NCBI GenBank assembly: GCA_023416965.1
Contig: JAEZGJ010000296.1
Location: forward strand, 1-16,570
Length of the DNA stretch: 16,570 nt
Direction: 5' to 3'
Origin: Pseudomonadota bacterium
GTDB taxonomy: Bacteria > Pseudomonadota > Alphaproteobacteria > Rhizobiales > Phreatobacteraceae
Both the position numbers and the translations under genes were made by a program. Below the pieces are notes generated by a model. That model was not told where the DNA came from and did no database searches. It saw only the letters and a list, made by a program, of their open reading frames with translations. Below are positions 6,817-14,085 of this stretch, piece by piece (the stretch's first letter is position 1; every line of letters starts with the position of its first letter).

Positions 6817-7896
6817 TCAGTAGGGGAACGGCCAGACACGCAGTTTCTGCTTGGCGATCTGCCACAGTCGCGCGAGCCCGTGCGGCTCGACGATGAGGAA
6901 GAAGATGATGAGCGCGCCCACCATGATGTGGGTCAGGTGCTCGGCGACCGCGCCGGTGAGCGGAATGCCGATGGCCGGCACCCCGAACTTGAGGATGGTC
7001 GGAAGGGTCGAGATGAAGAAGGCGCCGAAGAACGAGCCGATCAGGCTGCCGAGGCCGCCGATGATGACCATGAACAGGACGATGAAACTCTGGTTGACGT
7101 TGAAGGCGTCGTTGGCCTCGCCGCCGCCGTACCAGAGGAACATCATGCAGGCCCCGGCGACGCCGCAGTAGAAGGACGAGACGGCGAAGGCGAGGAGCTT
7201 GGTCGGCAGCAGCTTGATGCCCATCACCTCGGCGGCGATGTCCATGTCGCGCACCGCCATCCAGGAGCGGCCGATGCGGCCGTGCACGAGGTTGGAGGCG
7301 ATCCAGGTCAGGAAGACGACGATGGAGAGCAGCACGAGATAGCGCACCTCCGGCGAAGACCTCGCGCCCGTGATGGCGAGGCCGAACAGGGTGCGCTCAG
7401 GCACCTCGATGGCGCCCGAGGCGTTGTAGTTGTAGAGCCACGGGATGCGCACGAAGCACCATTGCAGGAAGAACTGCGCGGCGAGCGTGGCGACCGCCAG
7501 GTAGAAGCCCTTGATGCGCAGGCTCGGCAGGCCGAAGACGACGCCGATGGCGGCCGAGAAGAAGCCCGAGACGATGATCCAGACGATGATGTTCACGTCC
7601 GGGAAGAGCGTCGTCAGCTTGTAGCAGGCATAGGCCCCGACCCCCATGAAGGCGCCGGTGCCGAGCGAGATCAGCCCGGTATAGCCGGTGAGGATGTTGA
7701 GCCCTATCGCCGCCAGGGCGAAGACGAGGAAGGGCACCATCACCGACAGGATGATGAACTCGGAGGCGAACATCGGCACGGCGATGAAGGCGATCGCCAG
7801 GATCGCGGCGATGCCGATGCGGTCCTGCAGCAGCGGGAAGACCGACATGTCGGCCTTGTAGGAGGTCTTGTACTGGCCGGCTTCGCGGTAGAACAC
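6817..7896 (-). CDS. livM: ABC transporter inner-membrane permease, LivM type
   Basis: This is one of the two membrane permeases of the HAAT importer. The 359 residues are strongly hydrophobic, with about eight to ten membrane segments. They carry the LivM hallmark GYTGLISLGTGAFMGVGAY (71-89) and the cytoplasmic coupling loop GRSWMAVRDMDIAAEVMGIK (209-228), which docks on the ATPases. A polar N-terminus (about 1-25) precedes the first helix. The start is GTG at 7896, with GAGGAGC (7904-7910) upstream; this ribosome site overlaps the livH stop codon, so translation of the two permeases is probably coupled. The gap to livH is 12 bp. The C-terminus ends in VEPHGLARLWQIAKQKLRVWPFPY-like sequence, the usual LivM end. 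Confidence is high for the family and low for the substrate. Confidence 0.92.
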   Translation of the reverse strand: MFYREAGQYKTSYKADMSVFPLLQDRIGIAAILAIAFIAVPMFASEFIILSVMVPFLVFALAAIGLNILTGYTGLISLGTGAFMGVGAYACYKLTTLFPDVNIIVWIIVSGFFSAAIGVVFGLPSLRIKGFYLAVATLAAQFFLQWCFVRIPWLYNYNASGAIEVPERTLFGLAITGARSSPEVRYLVLLSIVVFLTWIASNLVHGRIGRSWMAVRDMDIAAEVMGIKLLPTKLLAFAVSSFYCGVAGACMMFLWYGGGEANDAFNVNQSFIVLFMVIIGGLGSLIGSFFGAFFISTLPTILKFGVPAIGIPLTGAVAEHLTHIMVGALIIFFLIVEPHGLARLWQIAKQKLRVWPFPY

Positions 7897-7908
7897 GGGT
7901 GACGCTCC

Positions 7909-9015
7909 TCAGATCCGCTCGATGATCTTGTCGCCGAACAGGCCCTGCGGCCGGAACATCAGGAAGGCGAGCGCGATGACATAGGCGAGCCAGCTCTCGA
8001 TGCCGTTGCCGAAGAGCGGGCCCCAGTAGAACTCGCCGATCTTCTCGCCGATGCCGATGATGAGGCCGCCGACGATGGCGCCGGGAACCGAGGTGAAGCC
8101 ACCGAGGATGAGAACGGGGAGCGCCTTCAGGGCGATGGTCTGCAGGCCGAAGGAGACGTCCGACCGCGCCCCCCACATGATGCCGGTGATCAGCGCCACG
8201 ATGCCGGCGGTGAACCAGACGATGATCCAGATCTGGTTCAGCGAGATGCCGACCGAGAGCGCCGCCTTGTGGCTGTCCGCCACCGCGCGCAGCGCCCGGC
8301 CGATGCGGGTGTACTGGAAGAAGAAGGCGAGCACCGCGATCATGACGATGGCGATGACGGCGGCGGCGATGTCGAGCATTTGCAGGCTGACCCGCCCGCC
8401 GAGGATGGCAAGATCGATGGACCCCGAGGGCAGGCCGAGCTGGGCGGCGATCATCACCTTCGGCGAACCGCCGAAGATCGTCTCGCCGAGGCCGATGAGG
8501 AGATAGGTGAGCCCGAAGGTCGCCATGAACAGGATGATGTCCGGCTGGTTGACCAGCGGCCGCAGCACAACGCGCTCCACCGCCACGGCGAGAGCGAACA
8601 TCACCGCCAGCGCCACGACGAGGGCGGCATAGGCGGCCAGCATGCCGGAGAAGCCGAAGGCGGCGAATTTCTCGTAGACGCCGACGAGGGTCAGGCCGGC
8701 GAAGACAACCATGATGCCCTGGGCGAAGTTGAACACGCCGGAGGCCTTGAAGATTAGCACGAAGCCGAGGGCGATGAGCGCGTAGAGCACGCCGCCGACG
8801 AAGCCCTCCCAGACCGTCTGCACGAAGAGGTCGGGGATCGTCACCATCTCGACGAAGGGGCCGATGAAGATGCGGTAGGCCAGGGAGCCCTCGGGGATCA
8901 GCCCGGTCACGCCGCCGAGGACGACGAGGGCGAGGGCCGCCGCGAAGGCGGCCCAGCCGATCAGGTCCTTGCGGAGCGGCTTGTCCACCGTGGCGGGCAG
9001 GGTTGCGTCGGTCAT
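7909..9015 (-). CDS. livH: ABC transporter inner-membrane permease, LivH type
   Basis: This is the second permease of the importer, 368 residues with about eight to nine membrane helices. The LivH pattern is plain: LIALGFVLIFKASGVFNFAQG (81-100, the G-x-N-x-A-x-G region) and the coupling loop IGRALRAVADSHKAALSVGI (238-257). It is longer than E. coli LivH (about 308), with an extra N-terminal helix before the core. I chose the ATG at 9015, which has GGAG 6 nt upstream and lies 10 bp after the livG stop. An in-frame TTG at 9036 would overlap livG and has no advantage. The gene lies directly between livG and livM with short gaps, so it belongs to the same transcript. Confidence 0.92.
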   Translation of the reverse strand: MTDATLPATVDKPLRKDLIGWAAFAAALALVVLGGVTGLIPEGSLAYRIFIGPFVEMVTIPDLFVQTVWEGFVGGVLYALIALGFVLIFKASGVFNFAQGIMVVFAGLTLVGVYEKFAAFGFSGMLAAYAALVVALAVMFALAVAVERVVLRPLVNQPDIILFMATFGLTYLLIGLGETIFGGSPKVMIAAQLGLPSGSIDLAILGGRVSLQMLDIAAAVIAIVMIAVLAFFFQYTRIGRALRAVADSHKAALSVGISLNQIWIIVWFTAGIVALITGIMWGARSDVSFGLQTIALKALPVLILGGFTSVPGAIVGGLIIGIGEKIGEFYWGPLFGNGIESWLAYVIALAFLMFRPQGLFGDKIIERI

Positions 9016-9025
9016 CACCCGCTCC

Positions 9026-9826
9026 TCAATGCGCAACGCCGAGATAGGCGTCGATGACCCGCTGGTCGCGCTTGACCTCGTCGGGCGTGCCGTCGGCGAT
9101 CTTGCGGCCGTATTCGAGCACGACCACCCGGTCGGACAGGTCCATCACCACGCCCATGTCGTGTTCGATCAGCGCGATCGTCGTGCCGTACTGGTTCGAC
9201 ACGTCGAGGATGAAGCGGCACATGTCCTCCTTCTCCTCCAGGTTCATGCCCGCCATGGGCTCGTCGAGCAGCAGCACCTCCGGCTCCATGGCGAGCGCCC
9301 GGCCGAGCTCGACGCGCTTCTGCAGGCCGTAGGGCAGCTTGCCGACCGGCACCTTGCGGATGTGCTGGATCTCGAGGAAGTCGATGATCTCCTCGACGAA
9401 GCGGCGATGGGCGATCTCCTCGTCCATGGCGGGCCCATGGCGCAGCACCTGCCAGAAGAAGCTGCGGTTCATGTTCAGCGTGCGGCCGGCCATGATGTTG
9501 TCCAGCGTCGACATGCCCTTGAACAGGGCGACGTTCTGGAAGGTGCGGGCGATGCCGCCGGCCGCCGCCTCGTGCGGTCGCATCTTCGGCCGCGTCTTGC
9601 CCTTGAAGGTGATGCGACCCGAGGTCGGGTGATAGAAGCCGTTGATGCAGTTGAGCATCGAGGTCTTGCCGGCGCCGTTCGGCCCGATGATGGCGCGCAC
9701 CTCGCCCTTCTTGATGTCGAAGGAGACGTCGGTCAGCGCCTTCACCCCGCCGAAGCCGAGCGAGACGATGTCGACGGCAAGGATGACCTCGCCGGCGGCG
9801 ATGTCGGTGGCGGAGGGCGCCCTCAT
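9026..9826 (-). CDS. livG: ABC transporter ATP-binding protein, LivG type
   Basis: This is the other ATPase of the importer, 266 residues. Walker A is GPNGAGKT (48-55), the Q-loop Gln is at 97 in ARTFQNVALF, the ABC signature is LPYGLQKR (164-171, the usual LivG variant of LSGGQ), Walker B is VLLLDEP (184-190), and the switch His is 222 in IEHDMGVVMDL. The insert between Walker A and the signature (FWQVLRHG region) is typical of LivG. Its ATG overlaps the stop of the acyl-CoA ligase gene by 4 bp (ATGA, 9823-9826), so the ligase and the transporter are translationally coupled. It works as a heterodimer with LivF on the cytoplasmic side of LivHM. Confidence 0.93.
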   Translation of the reverse strand: MRAPSATDIAAGEVILAVDIVSLGFGGVKALTDVSFDIKKGEVRAIIGPNGAGKTSMLNCINGFYHPTSGRITFKGKTRPKMRPHEAAAGGIARTFQNVALFKGMSTLDNIMAGRTLNMNRSFFWQVLRHGPAMDEEIAHRRFVEEIIDFLEIQHIRKVPVGKLPYGLQKRVELGRALAMEPEVLLLDEPMAGMNLEEKEDMCRFILDVSNQYGTTIALIEHDMGVVMDLSDRVVVLEYGRKIADGTPDEVKRDQRVIDAYLGVAH

Positions 9827-11817
9827 TCCGCGGCCTCCCTGAACGCCTGGCCGGCGACCGGATGGACGGTCATGTCGATGATCTCCACGTCCCCCTCGAT
9901 GACGCCCTTGCGGCCGTCCTCGAAGGTCACCTCGGTGCGGATGCGCCCGCGCTTCGAACCGTCGTAGAGCGCCTCGACCAGCGGCTGGTAGCGCTCGGCG
10001 ATGAAGCCGCGGCGGACCTTCTGGGTGCGGGTCAGTTCGCCGTCGTCGGCGTCCAGTTCCTTGTGCAGCACGAGGAAGCGGCGGATCTGCGCGCCGCCCA
10101 TCAGCGGCTCCTCGGCCAGCGACCGGTTCACCTCGTCCACATGGTCCTTCAGCGTCTTCAGCACCTCGCGGTGGCCCGCCAGTTCCTGGTACGAGCCGTA
10201 GGAGACGTTGTTGCGCTCGGCCCAGGAGCCGACGGCGGTCAGGTCGATGTTGAGGAAGCAGGTGACGAAGTCGCGGTCCTGGCCGAAGGCCACCGCCTCC
10301 TTGATGTTGGGATAGAATTTCAGCTTGTTCTCGATGTATTTCGGCGCGAAGAGCGCACCCGACCGCAGCTTGCCGACGTCCTTGGCCCGGTCGATGATCT
10401 TCAGGTGCCCGGTCTTCGGGTCGAAGAAGCCGGCATCGCCGGAGCGCACCCAGCCGTCCGGCGTCTTGGTCTCGGCGGTCTTTTCCGGGTCCTTGAAATA
10501 GCCGAGGAAGACGCCGGGCGAGCGGTAGAGCACCTCACCACTGTCGTCGATCTTCACCTCGACGTCGATGTTCGGTTTGCCAACGGTATCGGCATAGATC
10601 TCGCCGTCGGGCTGGGCGGTGATGTAGACGCTCGCTTCCGTTTGGCCGTAGAGCTGCTTCAGGTTGATGCCGAGCGAGCGGAAGAACTTGAAGATCTCCG
10701 GCCCGATCGCCTCGCCCGCCGTGTAGCCGACGCGGATGTTGGTGAGACCGAAGCGGTTCTTCAGCGGCCCGTAGACCAGCACCTCGCCCACCGCATATTG
10801 CAGCCGCGCCCAGAGCGGCACCGGCTCCTTGTTGAGGATCTTCTCGCCCCACTGCTTGGCTACGGCGAGGAAGTAGTCGAACATCTTCTTCTTGAAGGGC
10901 CCGGCATCCTCCATGCGTACCATGGTCTGGGTGAGCAGGTTCTCGTAGACGCGCGGCGGCGCGAACGCATAGGACGTGCCGATCTCGCGGCGGTCCTCCA
11001 CCACCGTCTCGGCGCTTTCCGGGCAGTTGACGCAGAAGCCGAGCACGTAGGACTGGGCGTAGGAGAAGATGTTGTCGCCCACCCAGGCGAGCGGCAGGTA
11101 GGCGATGGTCTCCTCGGTCTCGGTCAGGCCGTCGAAGAGCCCGCCGTTCTTGGCCGAGACGATGACGTTGTCGTTCGACAGCATCACGCCCTTCGGCCGC
11201 CCGGTCGTTCCCGACGTGTAGAGCATGATGGCGAGGTCGCCGCCCTTGCCGAGCGCGATCGCCTCCTCCAGCGCCTTCACCTTCGAGGGGTCGGCGCCGG
11301 CCTTGCGGCCGATCTCCTGCACCTCCTCGAAGGAGTGCATGCGCGAGTGGTCGTAGTCCCTGAGGCCGCGCGGCTCGTCGTAGATCACATGGGCGAGGTG
11401 CGGCAGCCGCTCGGAGACGGAGAGCAGCTTGTCGACCTGCTCCTGGTCCTCGACCACGGCCATGGAGGCCTCGGCATGTTCGAGCACATAGGCCATCTCG
11501 TCGGCGACGGAATCCGAATAGACCGGCACAGGCACGCCGCCCCAGGACTGGATGGCGGCCATCGACCAGTAGAGCTTCGGCCGGTTGCGCCCGACGATGG
11601 CGACCTTGTCGCCGCGCTTCAGGCCGAGCTCGCCGAGTCCCAGCGCGAAGTCGCGCACCTCCCGCGCCACCTCGGCCCAGGTCCAGGTGCGCCAGATGCC
11701 GAGATCCTTGTGGCGCATGGCCGGCCGGTCGGCGAACCGCACGGCGTTGAGCGCCAGGTATTTCGGAAATGTATCGTGGACGCCGGTAACGGCGTTCGCG
11801 TCGGCGTGGTTGGCCAC
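9823..11817 (-). CDS. AMP-binding acyl-CoA ligase (long-chain acyl-CoA synthetase type) leading the liv operon
   Basis: This ANL-superfamily enzyme makes an acyl-adenylate from a carboxylic acid and ATP, then an acyl-CoA. The 664 residues hold the P-loop motif LYTSGTTGRPKGVM (199-212), YGQTE (390-394), RSGD (458-461), the hinge DRAKDVGKL (476-484) and a C-terminal Lys600 in GELTRTQKVRR, so the enzyme looks intact. The closest style is the bacterial long-chain (FAA1/ACSBG-like) branch, but the acid is not defined. The start is GTG at 11817, with GGGAGG (11827-11832) 9 nt upstream. The frame stays open to 12168, but that extra part is Arg/Pro-rich and unlike the family. It is the first gene of the six-gene operon, coupled to livG by ATGA. 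Context suggests that an acid imported by the transporter is activated on entry (inference). Confidence 0.9.
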   Translation of the reverse strand: MANHADANAVTGVHDTFPKYLALNAVRFADRPAMRHKDLGIWRTWTWAEVAREVRDFALGLGELGLKRGDKVAIVGRNRPKLYWSMAAIQSWGGVPVPVYSDSVADEMAYVLEHAEASMAVVEDQEQVDKLLSVSERLPHLAHVIYDEPRGLRDYDHSRMHSFEEVQEIGRKAGADPSKVKALEEAIALGKGGDLAIMLYTSGTTGRPKGVMLSNDNVIVSAKNGGLFDGLTETEETIAYLPLAWVGDNIFSYAQSYVLGFCVNCPESAETVVEDRREIGTSYAFAPPRVYENLLTQTMVRMEDAGPFKKKMFDYFLAVAKQWGEKILNKEPVPLWARLQYAVGEVLVYGPLKNRFGLTNIRVGYTAGEAIGPEIFKFFRSLGINLKQLYGQTEASVYITAQPDGEIYADTVGKPNIDVEVKIDDSGEVLYRSPGVFLGYFKDPEKTAETKTPDGWVRSGDAGFFDPKTGHLKIIDRAKDVGKLRSGALFAPKYIENKLKFYPNIKEAVAFGQDRDFVTCFLNIDLTAVGSWAERNNVSYGSYQELAGHREVLKTLKDHVDEVNRSLAEEPLMGGAQIRRFLVLHKELDADDGELTRTQKVRRGFIAERYQPLVEALYDGSKRGRIRTEVTFEDGRKGVIEGDVEIIDMTVHPVAGQAFREAAE

Positions 11818-12104
11818 GGCCGGCGTCCTCCCTGTTCCTCGACGGCCGCGCCCGCGGGCGCAGCGGCGTTCCCTCTCACGACCCGTTTTCGGGTTCTGTG
11901 TCGCCCCTGTCCCGCTCCTTGGGAGCCAGACCGGGGTCGAGCGGATAGTTGAACGCACGGTCGACGAAATCAAGAGGACCAAAGGCGAAAGCCGGCTCGG
12001 CCGGACGGCGGATGGCGCTGCAACCCGGATCGCGGCACCGGATGCTGCCACGGCCGTGCCGATTTCCTTCAAGAACGCCGCGCCCGCCGTGATAGGGATC
12101 GGCC
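11818..12104. promoter_or_regulatory. Divergent regulatory region between the ligase-liv operon and araC
   Basis: This 287-bp gap has no convincing gene and must hold both promoters. On the minus strand a weak sigma-70-like pair, TTGATT (11968-11973) and AACTAT (11945-11950) with a 17-bp spacer, could drive the ligase-liv operon with a leader of about 120 nt. Within that leader are a 14-bp perfect palindrome GCGCCCGCGGGCGC (11848-11861), 30 bp before the ligase start, and a small dyad ACCCG-TTTT-CGGGT (11881-11894). Near the right side lies the motif shared with azlC (12058-12074). The promoter call is low confidence; the dyads are directly visible. Confidence 0.4.
12058..12074 (+). promoter_or_regulatory. 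Candidate AraC-type operator, copy 1 (upstream of araC)
   Basis: GCCGATTTCCTTCAAGA ends 30 bp before the araC ATG. It matches the copy at 12999-13015 upstream of azlC at 15 of 17 positions (consensus GCCGRTTTCSTTCAAGA). With a one-base gap the similarity extends left to GGCCG(A)T. AraC-family regulators usually bind direct or single asymmetric sites near promoters, so an autoregulatory site is a reasonable inference. Confidence 0.5.
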
Positions 12105-12968
12105 ATGGACGATCGTTCCCAGCACGCCGCCATGAGCCTTGGCCCCCTCGCGTCAGGCGAGACGGCACGGTTCTTCGCCGCCGCGAGGCTGGAGGGCATC
12201 GACTGCCTCAGCGCCACCTTCCGCACCCACGTCTATCCGCCGCATATTCACGAGACCTATGTCGTCGGCACCATCGAGACCGGACGCGACGCGGTGTCGG
12301 CGCGCGGCCTCAAGGGCCATGCCGGCCCCGGCGACCTCGTCTTCGTCATGCCGCAGGACGTCCATGACGGCGCCCCTGCCGATGGCGGCTATTCCTACCG
12401 CATGAGCTATCCGGGCGAGGGTTTCATGCGGATGGTGGCGGAGGCGGTGTCCGGCCGACCGGCTTCCGCCGCGCCCTTCTTCCGCAGCCCCGTCGTCCAC
12501 GATCCGGACGGCGCCAGGCTCTTCTCGGCCGCCCACGAGGCGCTGGAATCGGGCGCCGACGGCCTCGCCGGCGAGGAACTGCTGCTGCGCGCCTATGCCC
12601 GTGCCTTCGTGCTCCATGCCGGTGGAACCCTCGCGGCGGTCGGCGACGAGGCGGGGCCGGTGCGCCGCGTGCGCGACCTCATCGAGGCCCGCTATGCCGA
12701 GGACCTCAGCCTCACGGAGCTCGCCGCCGTCGCCGGCTTCTCGCGCGACCACCTGATCCGCGTCTTCCGCCGCCGCGTCGGCATCACCCCCCACGCCTAT
12801 CTGGTCGATGTCCGGGTGCGCCGGGCACAGGACCGGCTGCGGGCCGGCCGGGCCCCCGCCCAGGTCGCCGCCGAGGTGGGCTTTGCCGACCAGGCGCATC
12901 TGACCCGCGCCTTCAAGGCCCGCATCGGCGTGCCACCCGCCGCCTATCGCCGCGCGGTGGCCGCCTGA
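12105..12968 (+). CDS. AraC-family transcriptional regulator with cupin sensor domain
   Basis: This is a 287-residue regulator. The N-terminal cupin-like sensor (about 18-100) contains HVYPPHIHETYVVGTIETG and GPGDLVFVMPQDVHDG, the His-rich beta-barrel motifs of AraC-type ligand pockets. The C-terminal AraC DNA-binding domain (about 188-283) has two helix-turn-helix units: LSLTELAAVAGFSRDHLIRV (201-220) and the second around AAEVGFADQAHLTRAFKARI (255-274). The ATG at 12105 has AGGGA (12094-12098) 6 nt upstream; a second ATG at 12132 lacks one. It lies 78 bp upstream of azlCD on the same strand, an arrangement typical of local control of an exporter. It also diverges from the ligase-liv operon and could act there, but the shared motif links it first to azlC. 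The effector is unknown, perhaps an amino acid. Confidence 0.9.
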   Translation: MDDRSQHAAMSLGPLASGETARFFAAARLEGIDCLSATFRTHVYPPHIHETYVVGTIETGRDAVSARGLKGHAGPGDLVFVMPQDVHDGAPADGGYSYRMSYPGEGFMRMVAEAVSGRPASAAPFFRSPVVHDPDGARLFSAAHEALESGADGLAGEELLLRAYARAFVLHAGGTLAAVGDEAGPVRRVRDLIEARYAEDLSLTELAAVAGFSRDHLIRVFRRRVGITPHAYLVDVRVRRAQDRLRAGRAPAQVAAEVGFADQAHLTRAFKARIGVPPAAYRRAVAA

Positions 12969-12998
12969 GGACGGAAGCCGTCACGGAACCCGGCCGAT

Positions 12999-13022
12999 GC
13001 CGGTTTCGTTCAAGAGACCGGC
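12999..13022 (+). promoter_or_regulatory. Candidate AraC-type operator, copy 2 (upstream of azlC), within a hairpin
   Basis: GCCGGTTTCGTTCAAGA (12999-13015) repeats the motif found before araC, and it ends 31 bp before the azlC ATG, nearly the same distance as copy 1. Here the site is also the left arm and loop of an RNA hairpin: 12999-13007 pairs with 13014-13022 over 9 bp with one G-U pair and a GUUCAA loop. Copy 1 cannot form that hairpin, so the shared sequence itself, not the fold, looks conserved. Confidence 0.5.
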
Positions 13023-13046
13023 TCCCGCATGTGACAAGCAGGTGCG

Positions 13047-13760
13047 ATGTCCGACGTGCCTGCCTCCCCCGCCTCCGAATTCCGTGACGGCCTCATCGAG
13101 CTTCTCCCCGCCATGGTGGCGGCGGCGCCCATCGCCCTGCTCTACGGCGCCATCGCCACGGGAAAGGGCCTGTCGCCGCTCGAGGTGGCGCTTTCCTCCG
13201 CCCTCATCTTCGCCGGTGGCGCCCAGCTCGCCGCCATCGAACTGTGGACGACGCCGGTGCCCATCGCCGCCCTCGTCCTCTCCACCTTCCTCATCAACGC
13301 GCGCTACATCCTGATGAGCGCCTCGCTGGCGCCGAAGGTCGCCCACCTGCCCTTCGGAGGCAGGCTGCTGGCCTTCCATGTCCTGGCCGACGAGAACTGG
13401 GCCCTCGCCGAACGGCGCGCCGCCAGCCGCCGCATCACCGCCGCCTATTTCTTCGGGTCGGGTGCCGTCTTCAGGGTCAACTGGGTCGCCTGGTCCTGGG
13501 CGGGAACGGTGCTCGGGCCGCTCCTCGGCGACCCCCGCCGCTTCGGCGCCGATTTCGCCTTCACCGCCATCTTCATCGGCCTCGTCGCCGGCTTCGTCAC
13601 GACCCGCCGCGCCGGCATCGTCGTCCTCGCCAGCGCCGCCGCGGCGACCGCGGCCCATCTCGCCTTCGGCTCGCCCTGGCACGTGCTGGCCGGCGCCTTC
13701 GCCGGCCTGGCGGCAGCGGTCCTCGCCTGGCGCGCGGACGAAGAGGGGGCAGCCCCATGA
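13047..13760 (+). CDS. azlC: AzlC-family branched-chain amino acid exporter, large subunit
   Basis: This inner-membrane protein of 237 residues belongs to the AzlC/YgaZ family (LIV-E). With a small AzlD/YgaH partner it exports branched-chain or related amino acids. The family core is visible: FRDGLIELLPAMVAAAPIALLYG at the N-terminus, LIFAGGAQLAAIEL (first repeat), STFLINARYILMSASLAP, then FHVLADENWAL and helices to the C-terminus, about five to six membrane segments in all. The ATG at 13047 has only a short AGG-type ribosome site (13040-13042). The stop overlaps the azlD start by 4 bp. The araC gene lies 78 bp upstream with a shared motif between, so regulation by that protein is likely. The exported substrate may differ from valine or isoleucine. 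Confidence 0.93.
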   Translation: MSDVPASPASEFRDGLIELLPAMVAAAPIALLYGAIATGKGLSPLEVALSSALIFAGGAQLAAIELWTTPVPIAALVLSTFLINARYILMSASLAPKVAHLPFGGRLLAFHVLADENWALAERRAASRRITAAYFFGSGAVFRVNWVAWSWAGTVLGPLLGDPRRFGADFAFTAIFIGLVAGFVTTRRAGIVVLASAAAATAAHLAFGSPWHVLAGAFAGLAAAVLAWRADEEGAAP

Positions 13761-14059
13761 GCCTCGACGCCACCACTCTCCTCGCCATCCTCGGCATGGC
13801 GCTGGCGACCTATGGCTGCCGCCTCACCGGGCTCCTCCTCGGCGGAAGGCTTGCCCTGTCCGGGCGCGCCAAGGCGGCGCTCGACGCCATCCCGCCCGCC
13901 GTGCTGACCGCCGTCATCGCCCCGACCCTGCTCGCCACCGGCTGGCCGGAGACCTTGGCGGGGGCCGTCACCATCCTCGCCGCACTGCGCCTGCCGCTGA
14001 TCGGGGTCATCGCCACCGGCGTCGCCGCCGTCGTCGTCCTGCGCATGCTGGCGGGCTGA
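13757..14059 (+). CDS. azlD: AzlD-family exporter, small subunit
   Basis: This is a 100-residue membrane protein of the AzlD/YgaH family, the obligate small partner of AzlC. It has three to four hydrophobic helices, with TLLAILGMALATYGCRLTGLLLG at the start, the conserved polar loop LDAIPPAVLTAVIAPTLL (about 42-59), and LPLIGVIATGVAAVVVLRML at the end. Length is typical (about 100-110). Its ATG overlaps the azlC stop (ATGA, 13757-13760), which supports coupled translation of a two-subunit exporter. It ends 8 bp from the stop of the convergent DMT transporter gene, within an inverted repeat. Confidence 0.92.
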   Translation: MSLDATTLLAILGMALATYGCRLTGLLLGGRLALSGRAKAALDAIPPAVLTAVIAPTLLATGWPETLAGAVTILAALRLPLIGVIATGVAAVVVLRMLAG

Positions 14060-14085
14060 GGCCGCCTTCAGCCCTTCGGGCGGCC
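14053..14085. repeat. Overlapping inverted repeats at the azlD / DMT transporter junction
   Basis: GGGCTGA (14053-14059) and TCAGCCC (14068-14074) form a perfect 7-bp dyad whose arms contain the two convergent stop codons. An alternative perfect stem, GGCCGCC (14060-14066) / GGCGGCC (14079-14085), overlaps it. No T-run follows on either strand, so any terminator function would be weak or Rho-assisted. The two stems exclude each other in one RNA unless they form a pseudoknot. Confidence 0.4.

Noticed and set aside
4390..7902. A 1170-codon open frame on the plus strand, opposite livF, livK and livM
   Set aside because: It is antisense to three well-supported genes. Its product is His/Asp/Gly/Arg-rich without any domain, which is the usual shadow of GC-rich coding DNA.
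9862..11952. A 696-codon open frame on the plus strand, opposite the acyl-CoA ligase gene
   Set aside because: It is antisense to a complete ANL enzyme with all motifs, and the predicted product is low in recognisable structure.
11949..11973. TTGA...TCAA ends as a large operator dyad in the divergent gap
   Set aside because: Only the outer four bases on each side are symmetrical; the inside does not match.
11818..12168. N-terminal extension of the acyl-CoA ligase
   Set aside because: The 117 extra residues run over the araC start and are unlike the family. The GTG at 11817 has a good ribosome site and fits the family's start.
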